A stretch of DNA of 64,000 nt from Bacteroidales bacterium (GTDB taxonomy: Bacteria > Bacteroidota > Bacteroidia > Bacteroidales > UBA12170). Under the pieces are notes generated by a model. It saw only the letters and a list, made by a program, of their open reading frames with translations, was not told the origin of the DNA and made no database searches. Shown here in pieces: positions 45,101 to 53,967 of the stretch (positions are counted from its first letter, which is position 1; each line of letters opens with the position of its first letter). The stretch lies in NCBI GenBank assembly GCA_016744655.1, contig JADGDY010000002.1, positions 52,939 to 116,938 of the forward strand, given 5' to 3'. The position numbers were made by a program, and so were the translations under genes.

Positions 45101-47053
45101 TTATTTTTTTACAATGGAAAGCTCTATTTGGTCTATTGAATTAATCACCTTTTCTATTTCAATTAGAAATTGGTATAGTTTTAACTCTATGATTTTAGAT
45201 AGTATAGCTCCGTCAATATTTTCTCCAATACCACTTTCTTTTATCTTCTGTATTAGAATTTCAGTAGCATTATCAGGGTTAATATTCCCTATCATTTCTG
45301 CTATACTGATGGTGAGTTTTTGATGCACCACCTCCTCATCTATATCTTCTACTACACCGCTTTCCATTAACCAAACTGTAATCTCTTGAGCAAGTTTCTC
45401 CATATTTACTTGATTGAGACTTTCCAGTATTGGGAGAATCAACTGATAAAGATTTTCTTCACTTAAGTTTTCTGTAATTGCTCTATATAGAACTATAGAA
45501 AGGTTTCTGGAAATTTTCTCAGCATCAAAATGAGCCAGAATTTGATTGAGTTTTTCTTCAATAAAATCCACAAGGGGATCTTCAACCATTTCTACCAAAT
45601 TTACAACCCAAGATGAAATTACAGTTGCAGCTTGTTCTGATGGTATTTCTTGAAGTTTAAAAATAGCTGTTTCAAAACCTTGTTGTATCACAGACTCCAT
45701 TATTCCAATTATTGTTGCTGCTAAACTCTCCGATAACTCCTCAACGGTTGAGCTTCCCAGTTGAGCTTTTATTATCGTTAAAGCACTGGTGATAATTGGT
45801 TTAATCATATTCCAATTGGGATCTAAATTAAGATTCGGGAATCTCGCATTTAGTCTGTCAACAGCAGGTATTAATATGTCATCTATAATTTCTTGAGCTA
45901 AACCACCCAGCTGTATGGTTTCATCAATTCTGCTAACAAATGGGATTAATTTTTGAGTAAGACTATCCTGTTCAAAGAAATAACCAGAAGTAATATGAGC
46001 TAAACTATCTGATACCTGTATCACTGTAGAAGAATCGGCTTGTGCTAAATTTTCCCAAGAACTATAAATCTTATCGTATACATTTTCTTCTGACAGTTTT
46101 TCTTCAATTAACGAATATACCGCCTCGGCAAGTCTATTGGCATTCACGGGCAAAGCTTCATCCTCAATTTTCTGCATTACAGGCAACAAAACATTATAAA
46201 TATCACTCTGCGATAGGTCGGCCTCAATTTTATCTGATATCTTTTTTGCAAGTTCTGCTGCAGTCTCCTCCGGATTCTCGACTTGTAGCCTTTCGAGAAC
46301 CTCGAGTATTCTATAATAAGCCAAGTCCTCAAAATCTATTTCTTTAAGTTGTTCAATAATTTTACGGGCCAAGACATCAGCTATTTCTTCAGGGGATTCT
46401 ACTATTTCACTAATCTTGCCATGAATCAAGTCGTAAACTAACTGACCAATAACTTCTTTTACTTGCTCACTGGCTAAAAGCTTCTCCACTACTGCATCGG
46501 AAATCTTACCTGGTGCACCTGAGAAAATTGCATTCATAATCAAATCATCTATAGCCACAATAAGACTTTCGTTTCTAATATTTTCTGTTACCATAGAGAA
46601 AACACCAGCAGAAGAAGCATAAGAATAATCAAATCGAATGGCATTAGAAACGTCGGGATTAATTCTAATTTCTGAGGTATTAACTACAAAATACCTGCCA
46701 AATCTATCATATTCATGGCCATCGTTTTTGCTTTGCGATATTAAATCACGCGAAAACAGATATCTATAATACAATTGAGGTTCGATATCACCAAAAATAT
46801 CATAGCTGTCATATGTTCCAGCTTGAACATATCCATTTTCATCTGCTACATTGGCAAGAAGTGGAATGGCTCTGGTTTCAAATTTCACATCCACCACTAG
46901 ATCATTAAAGCCCCATGTATGATCTCGCAATAGATTCTCGGTTTCTTGTATTATTTCTCTATCAATCTGTTCTTGAGTTTTCGATTCCTCCTTGGTACAT
47001 GAAGTAATAATAAAGAATAAATATGTTAGAGATAAAAGGATATATTTTTTCAT
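45101..47053 (-). CDS. Large alpha-helical lipoprotein, unknown function
   Basis: 650 residues from the ATG at 47053, which creates a lipoprotein signal (LTYLFFIITSC, Cys19). After a beta-rich N-terminal part (to about 150) the protein is almost wholly helical and acidic, with loose repeats built on LSxxxIYxxLLPxLExL and LAxxIxxxIxxxL (for example LSQSDIYNVLLPVMQKI, LSEENVYDKIYSSWENL, LSEENLYQLILPILESL). No enzyme motif is seen. It is the first gene of an operon with an outer-membrane barrel protein. It may be a scaffold or a helical solenoid tethered to the outer membrane. No family recognised. Confidence 0.7.
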   Translation of the reverse strand: MKKYILLSLTYLFFIITSCTKEESKTQEQIDREIIQETENLLRDHTWGFNDLVVDVKFETRAIPLLANVADENGYVQAGTYDSYDIFGDIEPQLYYRYLFSRDLISQSKNDGHEYDRFGRYFVVNTSEIRINPDVSNAIRFDYSYASSAGVFSMVTENIRNESLIVAIDDLIMNAIFSGAPGKISDAVVEKLLASEQVKEVIGQLVYDLIHGKISEIVESPEEIADVLARKIIEQLKEIDFEDLAYYRILEVLERLQVENPEETAAELAKKISDKIEADLSQSDIYNVLLPVMQKIEDEALPVNANRLAEAVYSLIEEKLSEENVYDKIYSSWENLAQADSSTVIQVSDSLAHITSGYFFEQDSLTQKLIPFVSRIDETIQLGGLAQEIIDDILIPAVDRLNARFPNLNLDPNWNMIKPIITSALTIIKAQLGSSTVEELSESLAATIIGIMESVIQQGFETAIFKLQEIPSEQAATVISSWVVNLVEMVEDPLVDFIEEKLNQILAHFDAEKISRNLSIVLYRAITENLSEENLYQLILPILESLNQVNMEKLAQEITVWLMESGVVEDIDEEVVHQKLTISIAEMIGNINPDNATEILIQKIKESGIGENIDGAILSKIIELKLYQFLIEIEKVINSIDQIELSIVKK

Positions 47054-47233
47054 AGGAAAATGTATTTCAAACAAAAATAAAAAAAACCAATGCAGCAAGA
47101 TTAGAAATAATCCTATTAAAAAGTTAAGCTTTCTGTAAGGTATTGTATTTCAACACGACTAATTCTGACCAATATCTTACGATTTAATAGTGTAAACCAT
47201 AAATATTTTTTGTATCTTTAAAAAACACGAACT

Positions 47234-47515
47234 ATGAAAGCAATTTGGAATGGAACAATTATTGCCGAAAGTGATGATATTATACATGTAGAAGGAAACT
47301 ATTATTTCCCACCACAATCGGTAAAAACAGAGTTTTTAACAAATAGTAATACCCATACAACCTGTCAGTGGAAGGGCGTAGCTTCCTATTACAATGTGGT
47401 AGTAAACGGCGAAGTAAACAAAGATGCGGCATGGCATTATCCAAGTCCATCATCATTAGCCGATAAGATAAAAAACCATGTGGCTTTTTGGAGGGGTATA
47501 ACTATAGAAAAATAA
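47234..47515 (+). CDS. DUF427 domain protein
   Basis: 93 residues covering a single DUF427 domain: MKAIWNGTIIAESDDIIHVEGNYYFP then CQWKGVASYYNVVVNGE, AAWHYPSP and a final HVAFWRGI. DUF427 proteins are small beta-rich cytoplasmic proteins of unknown activity found across bacteria. It stands 180 bases downstream of a divergent lipoprotein gene and 135 upstream of an unknown gene on the same strand. Confidence 0.93.
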   Translation: MKAIWNGTIIAESDDIIHVEGNYYFPPQSVKTEFLTNSNTHTTCQWKGVASYYNVVVNGEVNKDAAWHYPSPSSLADKIKNHVAFWRGITIEK

Positions 47516-47650
47516 GTCATAATATGAGGCGTAATTCAATTTTTAATACTATTTTTGCAATATAACCATCAGAACAAAATACTCCCACAATTACTAAGAG
47601 AGAAAGTTTGAGTATTTACTTTTATTAAAGAAAACAAAGAAGGGAAAATC

Positions 47651-48502
47651 ATGCAATGGAAAGCCATTAGCTCTAAGTATGAGCAACACACTGAAATCGG
47701 TCTCGTTATACACCATCAAGTCATTCAATTCTTAGCCATGGTTGGGAAATACCTTGCCGTTGAGAAAGCAGACGACAGTCATACCAACATTATTTTTGAT
47801 ACTAACAGAAACTGGTTTATTGGAAAAACATTACCTAACGGTCACTATTTGGCCATAGACACTATAGAGTTGGAAATGATGATATTAGATTCTGATTCTA
47901 AGCTCCTCAATAAATTTGCATTGGAAGGAAAAACCAGAGCAAAAATCTTCAAATGGATGAAAACCATATTATTCAACACAGGTGTTGATGTGGAAAAGAT
48001 GAAGACAGAAATGCCTTATCAATTGGCTCCACATCCTTTGGATCGCGGTGCTTTCATTACTTTTGATGATATAGATGGATTTGAAGAAAACAATAAGTTC
48101 AGACACAATGCAGAATTAGTTATAGGTGAAGTTTTGGCTTCTATGGGTCAAAAACGAGATATTAGAATCTGGCCTCATCACTTTGATACTGCTGCTCTCA
48201 TTCCGGTTGAATATGGTGAGGACGATGAATTATTGAAATCTATAGGCTTAGGTTTTGCCATTCCTGATGACTTGAGCGATGTCCCTTATTTCTACTTAAG
48301 TTTTTGGTCGAAAGATAAGATCAAGGGATTAAATAGCCCTGAAGAATTATTGGTAGGAAAATGGATGATGCCCAAATGGAACGGAGCAATATTAACTTTA
48401 AACGATATTCTGAAAGTTCAGTCGGCAGAAGTACAACACCAAATGGTGAAAGATTTTTACCGCTCTGGTTTAGAAACTTTGAAAGCTCATTTTCCTTATT
48501 AG
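47651..48502 (+). CDS. Conserved-looking protein of unknown function
   Basis: 283 residues, no signal peptide or membrane helix, so cytoplasmic. The composition and even codon use look like a real gene. Notable segments are THNIIFDTNRNWFIG-like strands near residue 45, a helical middle (KTRAKIFKWMKTILFNTGVDV), APHPLDRG, and IRIWPHHFDTAALIPVE (about 170-187), which has a WPHHFD motif recalling the conserved FD-H region of DUF5996-type proteins. I cannot assign a family with confidence. It may be linked to the DUF427 gene, but the gap is 135 bases. Confidence 0.75.
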   Translation: MQWKAISSKYEQHTEIGLVIHHQVIQFLAMVGKYLAVEKADDSHTNIIFDTNRNWFIGKTLPNGHYLAIDTIELEMMILDSDSKLLNKFALEGKTRAKIFKWMKTILFNTGVDVEKMKTEMPYQLAPHPLDRGAFITFDDIDGFEENNKFRHNAELVIGEVLASMGQKRDIRIWPHHFDTAALIPVEYGEDDELLKSIGLGFAIPDDLSDVPYFYLSFWSKDKIKGLNSPEELLVGKWMMPKWNGAILTLNDILKVQSAEVQHQMVKDFYRSGLETLKAHFPY

Positions 48503-48734
48503 AAAATTTCGTTTGCTATAATAGTTAGAATGAATGAGGCTATAAAAACGTCAGTAAATGATGATTTCCAATGCCCTAACACCCTGCCATAAAGGGAAAA
48601 GTCATTAAATTTAGCCTCCCTTTTAGGTAGGAAAGATACCATTCGTAAAGATGAATGTGGAGATAATGAGAGAATAGTTATTAACCGAAGCGTCAGCTGT
48701 TACAGCAAAGTTGATTTTGTACTGATAAAAGAGA

Positions 48735-49862
48735 TCAATCTACAAAAAACTCACCTGCTAAACCATCCGCAAAGAACTTTCCTTTTTTGGTAAGTTTAAA
48801 TACTCCATTGTCCTCCATGAGTAATTCTTGATTGATAATGGAATGTGCTTTTTCTTTAAACAAGTCATACCATTCCTTTGGAAAGTTTTTGGGGCTTGCG
48901 TTTAAATCAATTCCCCATTTGGTTCTTAAACCTGTCATTACCCACTCGTTCCACTGATTGTCTAAACTTAGCTGCTCTTCATCAAAAGAGACTCCTCCGT
49001 TTTCTGAGGATTTAATATAATCGCTCAGGTGGGCTTTATTCCAACGGCGGCTTTTTCCATTATAGCTATGTGCCGAAGGCCCTAATCCTAAATATGGAAT
49101 GCCTTGCCAATAGCTGGTATTGTGTTGGGCATATTTACCGTCTTTAGCATAATTAGAAATCTCATATTGCTCCATTGAAATCAGAGGAAGAAAATCTTGG
49201 AGCATTTCGTATTGTTGAATGGCTTTTTCGTCGTTGGGAGCTTGAAGTTTGCCTTTTTTCACCAATACATCGTAGGCGGTTTGAGGTTCTTGAGTTAAGG
49301 AGTATGCCGAGAGGTGAGTAGGCTGGAGTTCTTGGAGTATTTTGAGATTCTTTTCCCAAGAGTTTATGGTACTGGCCGGAATGCCATAAATTAAATCTAA
49401 ACTCAAATTATCGAAGCCATAATCTTGCGCTAGCTTTACACTTTCTATGGCTTCTTTACCACTATGAACTCTGTTTACCGATTTCAATTCCTCATCGAAA
49501 AAACTCTGAACTCCAATGCTTAGGCGATTGATACTTGTGCTTCTCAAAGAGCTAAGATACTCAGCTGATAAATCATCAGGATTGGCTTCTAGGGTAATTT
49601 CTGCAGAAGAACTTATTTCAAAAACCTCCTCCAGTTTCTCGAATATTCGGTTTAAATCAGACGCCGAATATAATGAAGGCGTTCCGCCGCCAAGATAAAT
49701 ACTATTTATTTTTGAGGAGGGTAAATAGGATTTTCTTTGCTCAATTTCAAGCAATAACGATTCCAGAAATTCTGGGCGATAACGAGTGGTTGCCAAAGAA
49801 AAGAAATTACAATAATGACATTTCTTTTTGCAAAATGGGATATGTATATAAATTCCAGACAT
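48735..49862 (-). CDS. hemW: Radical SAM heme chaperone HemW
   Basis: 375 residues from the ATG at 49862 (MSGIYIHIPFC); a TTG four codons upstream is less likely. The radical SAM cluster is CKKKCHYC, followed by YLGGGTPSLYS, ITLEANPDDLS, GVQSFFDEELK and the C-terminal HemN_C-like domain. HemW was long annotated as oxygen-independent coproporphyrinogen oxidase, but it lacks that activity and instead binds and transfers heme. The motif lengths match HemW rather than HemN (about 450 residues). It lies alone next to the repeat island. Confidence 0.94.
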   Translation of the reverse strand: MSGIYIHIPFCKKKCHYCNFFSLATTRYRPEFLESLLLEIEQRKSYLPSSKINSIYLGGGTPSLYSASDLNRIFEKLEEVFEISSSAEITLEANPDDLSAEYLSSLRSTSINRLSIGVQSFFDEELKSVNRVHSGKEAIESVKLAQDYGFDNLSLDLIYGIPASTINSWEKNLKILQELQPTHLSAYSLTQEPQTAYDVLVKKGKLQAPNDEKAIQQYEMLQDFLPLISMEQYEISNYAKDGKYAQHNTSYWQGIPYLGLGPSAHSYNGKSRRWNKAHLSDYIKSSENGGVSFDEEQLSLDNQWNEWVMTGLRTKWGIDLNASPKNFPKEWYDLFKEKAHSIINQELLMEDNGVFKLTKKGKFFADGLAGEFFVD

Positions 49863-49962
49863 CATATTTTGCAATGATACGCAATTGAGGAGGTTTAATT
49901 GTTATGGATTGTTGTTTTATGATTTTTTTAGGTAGAATGATACTGTATCTCAGGCTCAGTAA

Positions 49963-49981
49963 CACAGCTCTCCGAGCTGTG
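49963..49981. repeat. REP-like hairpin 1
   Basis: CACAGCTC (49963-49970) and GAGCTGTG (49974-49981) form an 8-bp stem with a 3-base loop. It is the first of a series of tight palindromes in the gene-free stretch 49863-50807. Confidence 0.6.
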
Positions 49982-50071
49982 ACTTAAACATCGATTCTTA
50001 ATTTATTAAATCTTTCGAACACCAATATTGCAAATCCAAACGAGCTAGACAATTAGAACTTTTTAGTTTAA

Positions 50072-50302
50072 TTACACTTTTTTGAAAAAGTGTAACAAAA
50101 ACAGCCGCTGTATCAAAAAGTCTACTCCACAAATAGCTATACGGAAAAACAATAAACTCCTCCTTATAGTGACATTCTACGAATGGCCACTAACGAGCGT
50201 CAAACAGTATTGTTTTTATTTCCTTCAAGCTATTTCCTCCGCTTAACGACTTTTTGATAAGGCGGATGGAAACTTCCTTTGTAAGTTTTTATAAACTTTG
50301 TG
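50072..50302 (+). repeat. Copy A of a ~230-bp inverted-repeat pair
   Basis: This segment reappears in reverse orientation at 54512-54740, with long identical blocks (28 bases at 50142-50169 against 54645-54672; about 30 bases from 50188) and roughly four in five positions identical by eye. It opens with a 24-base palindrome (TTACACTTTTT at 50072-50082 and AAAAAGTGTAA at 50085-50095). Internal palindromic parts suggest RNA or single-strand folding. It encodes no intact protein. Confidence 0.85.
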
Positions 50303-50383
50303 GGGCTATTTTTGCTTCCTAATTTGTTTTCTATTTCTAATCGAAATGATTAGTGGAATGTCTACTTAGGGTGAGATGATATT

Positions 50384-50399
50384 TGCAGCTAAAGCTGCA
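50384..50399. repeat. REP-like hairpin 2
   Basis: TGCAGCT (50384-50390) and AGCTGCA (50393-50399) make a perfect 7-bp stem with a 2-base centre, ten bases before the large hairpin at 50410. Confidence 0.6.
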
Positions 50400-50409
50400 G
50401 GGCAGCGCA

Positions 50410-50448
50410 ATATTTATAACCCGGTGCATAGCGCCGGGTTATAAATAT
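50410..50448. repeat. Large REP-like hairpin (18-bp stem, 3-base loop)
   Basis: Positions 50410-50427 (ATATTTATAACCCGGTGC) pair with 50431-50448 (GCGCCGGGTTATAAATAT) with a single G-T wobble and an ATA loop. There is no T run and no upstream gene, so it is not a usual terminator. Tight GC-tipped hairpins like this are typical REP elements mobilised by RAYT transposases. Confidence 0.75.
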
Positions 50449-50640
50449 ATTCTTATTGTTTTTGCCGCCTGATAGGTATTAAGAAAAAGCTAATGGTTCA
50501 GCGGCATTATATAAATTTAAAACTGCGAATGGGGCTACCTTCTTCTTTACATCCTAAATTTATCAGTTAGCTTAGAAATATTTTCCAATTGCATAAATAA
50601 ATATAGACTCTACTCTTTTTGATTTTCTCAATAAATACCA

Positions 50641-50665
50641 ACTCGCACGGAAATGTTTTCCGAGT
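50641..50665. repeat. REP-like hairpin 3
   Basis: ACTCG (50641-50645) and CGAGT (near 50660) frame an inner CGGAAA/TTTCCG pair. The alternative pairings share bases, so the fold is uncertain. Confidence 0.4.
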
Positions 50666-50691
50666 GCATATAATACTCAAAACTATTTTTT

Positions 50692-50799
50692 TATCTTTGT
50701 TTAATGTCAGATAAACAATTGCGGCTTAAACATAGTATCTATTTCGCATATTTTATTAATAAAGAAACCATAGATAAAAAGAAAATATTCAAACGTTAA
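50692..50799 (+). pseudogene. Decayed 5' end of a transposase-like gene, copy 1
   Basis: A promoter element TATCTTTG, four bases and an ATG (50704) open a 31-codon frame beginning MSDKQLRLK. The 24 bases from 50692 recur at 51390 with one mismatch, including the -7 element, ATG and the codons for MSDK. The reading frame loses similarity after that. Interpreted as the leaderless start of a REP-associated tyrosine transposase (RAYT) gene, from comparison with copy 2. It is immediately upstream of the lipoprotein gene and may now supply its promoter. Confidence 0.45.
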
Positions 50800-50807
50800 A
50801 AATTGAA

Positions 50808-51386
50808 ATGAAATTCATCAACCTTCTTTTACTCATATTGTCTTTATTGTTTATTTCATGTGACCCATGTCAAGAAGTTGACTGTCCCAACCCTTTTACC
50901 GAGGAAGAATTGCTTTGGCTTCCATATTCAGAAGGTGATAACCTTGTTTTTGTCAATGCAAATATCCATGATAGTTTAGTTTATGAAATTAAAACTCATA
51001 ATGAAGAAAAACTAAACCCAACAGAAGGTTTTTCTCCACACTGTCAAACAGCCTGTTTTTATCAATTACGTATAAGTGGTGAACGTGTTTTTTTAAGTGG
51101 TAATGTAGAGTGGTATGGATTTGCAATGGATAAAACAATTTCAGGCCGTAGGTTAGTTAAACAAGCAGGAATAAACCCTGAGTTCGAATTTAATTTAAAT
51201 GATGCAGTTCGTCTCGATTCAGTATCTATTAATAATAAGTATGTAAAAAATGTTTATCAATACACATGTAAACCAGAGCAAAACAATGTGGCTAAAAGCT
51301 ATATGCATCAGGGTATGGGCTTGGTAAAAATAGTCTTTAGAGATGGACAAGAATTTGAGTTGGTGGAGCATATAAAAGCAGATTAA
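50808..51386 (+). CDS. Cysteine-rich lipoprotein, unknown function
   Basis: 192 residues with a lipoprotein signal (LLLLILSLLFISC, Cys18). The mature N-terminus is short and Cys-rich (CDPCQEVDCPNPF), and two more Cys lie in HCQTACFYQLRI, so disulfides are likely. The rest is beta-rich without a known motif. It lies between two copies of a 24-bp direct repeat (50692 and 51390) and inside the larger inverted repeats, so it may be cargo. I do not recognise a family. Confidence 0.75.
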   Translation: MKFINLLLLILSLLFISCDPCQEVDCPNPFTEEELLWLPYSEGDNLVFVNANIHDSLVYEIKTHNEEKLNPTEGFSPHCQTACFYQLRISGERVFLSGNVEWYGFAMDKTISGRRLVKQAGINPEFEFNLNDAVRLDSVSINNKYVKNVYQYTCKPEQNNVAKSYMHQGMGLVKIVFRDGQEFELVEHIKAD

Positions 51387-51389
51387 ATC

Positions 51390-51458
51390 TATCTTTGTTT
51401 AATGTCTGATAAATACAAGATTCACGAACCAGATAAGGCCTATTTTACTTGGATGTGA
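51390..51458 (+). pseudogene. Decayed 5' end of a RAYT-type transposase gene, copy 2
   Basis: After TATCTTTG-N4 an ATG (51402) starts MSDKYKIHEPDKAYFTWM and a stop. Bacteroidota REP-associated tyrosine transposases (Y1_Tnp) often begin MSxKYKI-x-x-P/Q-x-x-x-YF-I-T, so this is the first 15 or so codons of such a gene with the rest lost. It lies four bases after the stop of the lipoprotein gene. The REP-like hairpins just upstream fit. Confidence 0.6.
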
Positions 51459-51461
51459 ATT

Positions 51462-51535
51462 TAACATCGAAACACACAATAATAAATCTTCCAAGCACTA
51501 CAAATAGCAAATCCGAGCTGGCTATATCCATTAAT
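51462..51535 (+). repeat. Degenerate direct copy of 49984-50055
   Basis: Both segments follow the order AACATCGA, AATAAATCTT or ATTAAATCTT, a CC-A-C-A block, GCAAATCC and GAGCT. They are well diverged. They probably come from the same repeat family as the transposase remnants. Confidence 0.4.
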
Positions 51536-51752
51536 AGAAGAAATAAATCCTTAAGCATTTCTTAAAAAAGAATGAAAAACGTACACCTATAGCCCTCATA
51601 AAATGAGAAAGTTATAAAAAAGTGTTCACACACGTACATATTCCTAGTGTTGAAAATGCTCTAAATAGCTCATTTAGTGGACTAAAAGTGTGGATTTTAT
51701 CAAAATTATTGTTTACTTTGCGCTCTAGAAATTTTAATAAAATCAAATAATA

Positions 51753-53909
51753 ATGAGAAGATTAATCATTTTAACTTTTGCTCTTGTTCTTGCTTTGCAG
51801 CCAGCATTGAAAGCTGACGAGGGTATGTGGGTTCCTATGTTCCTCAAGCAGTTGAACATTAAGGACATGAAAAAGCAAGGCTTTAAACTTTCTGCCGAAG
51901 ATGTTTATAGCGTTAACAAGTCGAGCTTAAAAGATGCCATTATCATTTTTGGTGGTGGATGTACAGGTGAGATCATGTCAGAAGAAGGACTTATTTTCAC
52001 TAATCACCACTGTGGTTACGGAGCTATTCAGCAAGTAAGTACTGTTGAGCACGACTATTTAACTGATGGTTTTTGGTCAAAAAGCAAAGCCGAAGAAATT
52101 CCAATCGAAGATTTAAGTGTTAAATTTTTAGTTCGCATGGACGATGTAACGGCTAGAATGTTAGAAGGCGTTTCAGATACCATGACAGAAGGCGAAAGAA
52201 GTGAAGTTTTAGCTAAAAACGAAGAAGCTTTAGTTGAAGAAGCTACAAAAGACAATCATTATAAAGCAATTGTAGAAAACTATTTCGCTGGTAATGAGTT
52301 TTACTTAGTTATTTATGAAGTATTTACTGATGTTCGTTTGGTAGGAACTCCTCCTGAAGCAGTTGGTAAATATGGTGCTGATACTGACAACTGGATGTGG
52401 CCTCGTCATACTGGTGACTTCTCTGTTTTCCGTGTATACATGGCAAAAGATGGTAAACCAGCTGATTATTCTGCTGATAACGTACCTTATAAAAGTAAGC
52501 ATTTCTTAAAAGTTTCTATTAAAGATAGAAAGCCAGGCGAATTCGCATTCATTATGGGTAACCCAGGTTCTACTGATAGATATTTAACTTCTTATGGTAT
52601 TGACCAAGCTATCAACGAAAGCAATCCTGCAGTTGTAAAAATTAGAACAGCCAAATTAGATGTGATGAGAGAATTCATGAGCGCTGATCCTAAAGTACGT
52701 TTACAGTATTCTTCTAAATTTGCTCGTACTGCTAACTATTGGAAATATTTCCAAGGTCAAACTAAAGCTTTAAAGCAATTAAAAGTTGCAGATGAGAAAA
52801 GAGGAATCGAGGACAGTTTCCAAGCTTGGGCTGATGCTAACGAAGATAGAAAAGCAAAATATGGTGATGTTGTAAATATGTTCGACGAAGCTTATACTGC
52901 TTCTGGTGAATATAACCTAAGCAACTGGTATTTCAGAGAAGCTTTTTATAGCGGTGCTGAAGTAGTACGTTATGCTGCCTCTTTCAGAAAATTAGGAAAA
53001 CTTTTAAGTGCTGATACAGTAGATCAAGAAAAAGTAGATGCTACTATTGAGAAATTAAGAGGTAGAATCGATGGTCATTTCAAAGATTATTATAAACCAT
53101 TAGATGAGAAGTTATTTGCTGAAACTATGAAGTTATACTTCTGGGACATTGCTCCAGAACAACAGCCAACAGTATTAGTTGAAAACGCTAAGAAATACCA
53201 AGGTAACTTTAATGCATGGGCTGGAGATTTCTTCAGAACAACAAACTTTGCTGATGCTGCTAAGGTTGAAGCTTTATTAGACAACCCAACTGCTTGTGCC
53301 ATCAATAATGACCCTGCTATTCAACTATGGAATGGTTTCTTTGAAACTTATATGTCTATCAAGCCAATGGCAATGCCTGTTGCTGATAAAATGGACAAAG
53401 CAAATCGTTTATTCGTTGCTGGTTTAAGAGAGCAAAACCCAAATACTAAGTATTATCCAGATGCTAACTTTACTATGCGTTTAACTTATGGTACAGTTGG
53501 TGGTTATAGCCCTGCTGATGCTGCTGAATTCAAATATTATACAACTACAGATGGTATTCTTCAGAAAGAAGATCCTAATAACCCTGAATTCGTAGTTCCT
53601 GCTAAATTGAAAGAATTAATTTTAGCTAAAGACTTTGGTCCTTATGCCAACAAAAAAGGTGAAATGCCAGTTGCTTTCTTAAGTAATAATGACATTACAG
53701 GTGGTAACTCAGGAAGCCCAATTATGGATGCTCACGGTAACCTAATCGGATTAGCTTTCGATGGTAACTGGGAAGCAATGAGTGGTGATATCGCTTTCGA
53801 TCCTAAATTACAAAGATGTATCAACGTTGATGCACGTTATGTTTTATTCATCATCGACAAATTAGGTGGTGCCCAAAACATTATCGACGAGTTAACTATC
53901 GTGAAATAA
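51753..53909 (+). CDS. dpp7: S46-family dipeptidyl-peptidase, DPP7-type
   Basis: 718 residues, standard for S46 enzymes, with a signal peptide (about 1-21, ending ALKA). The catalytic residues are visible: His in FTNHHCGYG (85/86), Asp in WMWPRHTGDFSVFR (about 226) and Ser653 in GGNSGSPIMD. The residue 18 after the Ser, which sets S1 specificity, is Gly (FDGNWEAMSGD), as in DPP7 (hydrophobic penultimate residue) rather than the Arg of DPP11. It removes dipeptides from peptides in the periplasm. Codon use is more G/C and repeated than in neighbours, suggesting high expression. It is enclosed by the inverted repeats. Confidence 0.95.
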   Translation: MRRLIILTFALVLALQPALKADEGMWVPMFLKQLNIKDMKKQGFKLSAEDVYSVNKSSLKDAIIIFGGGCTGEIMSEEGLIFTNHHCGYGAIQQVSTVEHDYLTDGFWSKSKAEEIPIEDLSVKFLVRMDDVTARMLEGVSDTMTEGERSEVLAKNEEALVEEATKDNHYKAIVENYFAGNEFYLVIYEVFTDVRLVGTPPEAVGKYGADTDNWMWPRHTGDFSVFRVYMAKDGKPADYSADNVPYKSKHFLKVSIKDRKPGEFAFIMGNPGSTDRYLTSYGIDQAINESNPAVVKIRTAKLDVMREFMSADPKVRLQYSSKFARTANYWKYFQGQTKALKQLKVADEKRGIEDSFQAWADANEDRKAKYGDVVNMFDEAYTASGEYNLSNWYFREAFYSGAEVVRYAASFRKLGKLLSADTVDQEKVDATIEKLRGRIDGHFKDYYKPLDEKLFAETMKLYFWDIAPEQQPTVLVENAKKYQGNFNAWAGDFFRTTNFADAAKVEALLDNPTACAINNDPAIQLWNGFFETYMSIKPMAMPVADKMDKANRLFVAGLREQNPNTKYYPDANFTMRLTYGTVGGYSPADAAEFKYYTTTDGILQKEDPNNPEFVVPAKLKELILAKDFGPYANKKGEMPVAFLSNNDITGGNSGSPIMDAHGNLIGLAFDGNWEAMSGDIAFDPKLQRCINVDARYVLFIIDKLGGAQNIIDELTIVK

Positions 53910-53938
53910 TCGAGATCAAAAACACAATATATATGTGG

Positions 53939-53967
53939 GAGCGACCTTTTTGGGTCGCTCTTTTTTT
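53939..53967 (+). terminator. Rho-independent terminator of dpp7
   Basis: GAGCGACC (53939-53946) and GGTCGCTC (53953-53960) form a GC-rich 8-bp stem with a 6-base loop, followed by seven T residues. Confidence 0.95.

Noticed and set aside
50410..50448. Rho-independent terminator
   Set aside because: There is no T run on either side and no gene ends nearby; a REP-type element fits better.
51753..53909. DPP11 (Asp/Glu-specific) assignment
   Set aside because: The residue 18 positions after the catalytic Ser is Gly, as in DPP7, not the Arg that DPP11 uses to bind acidic side chains.
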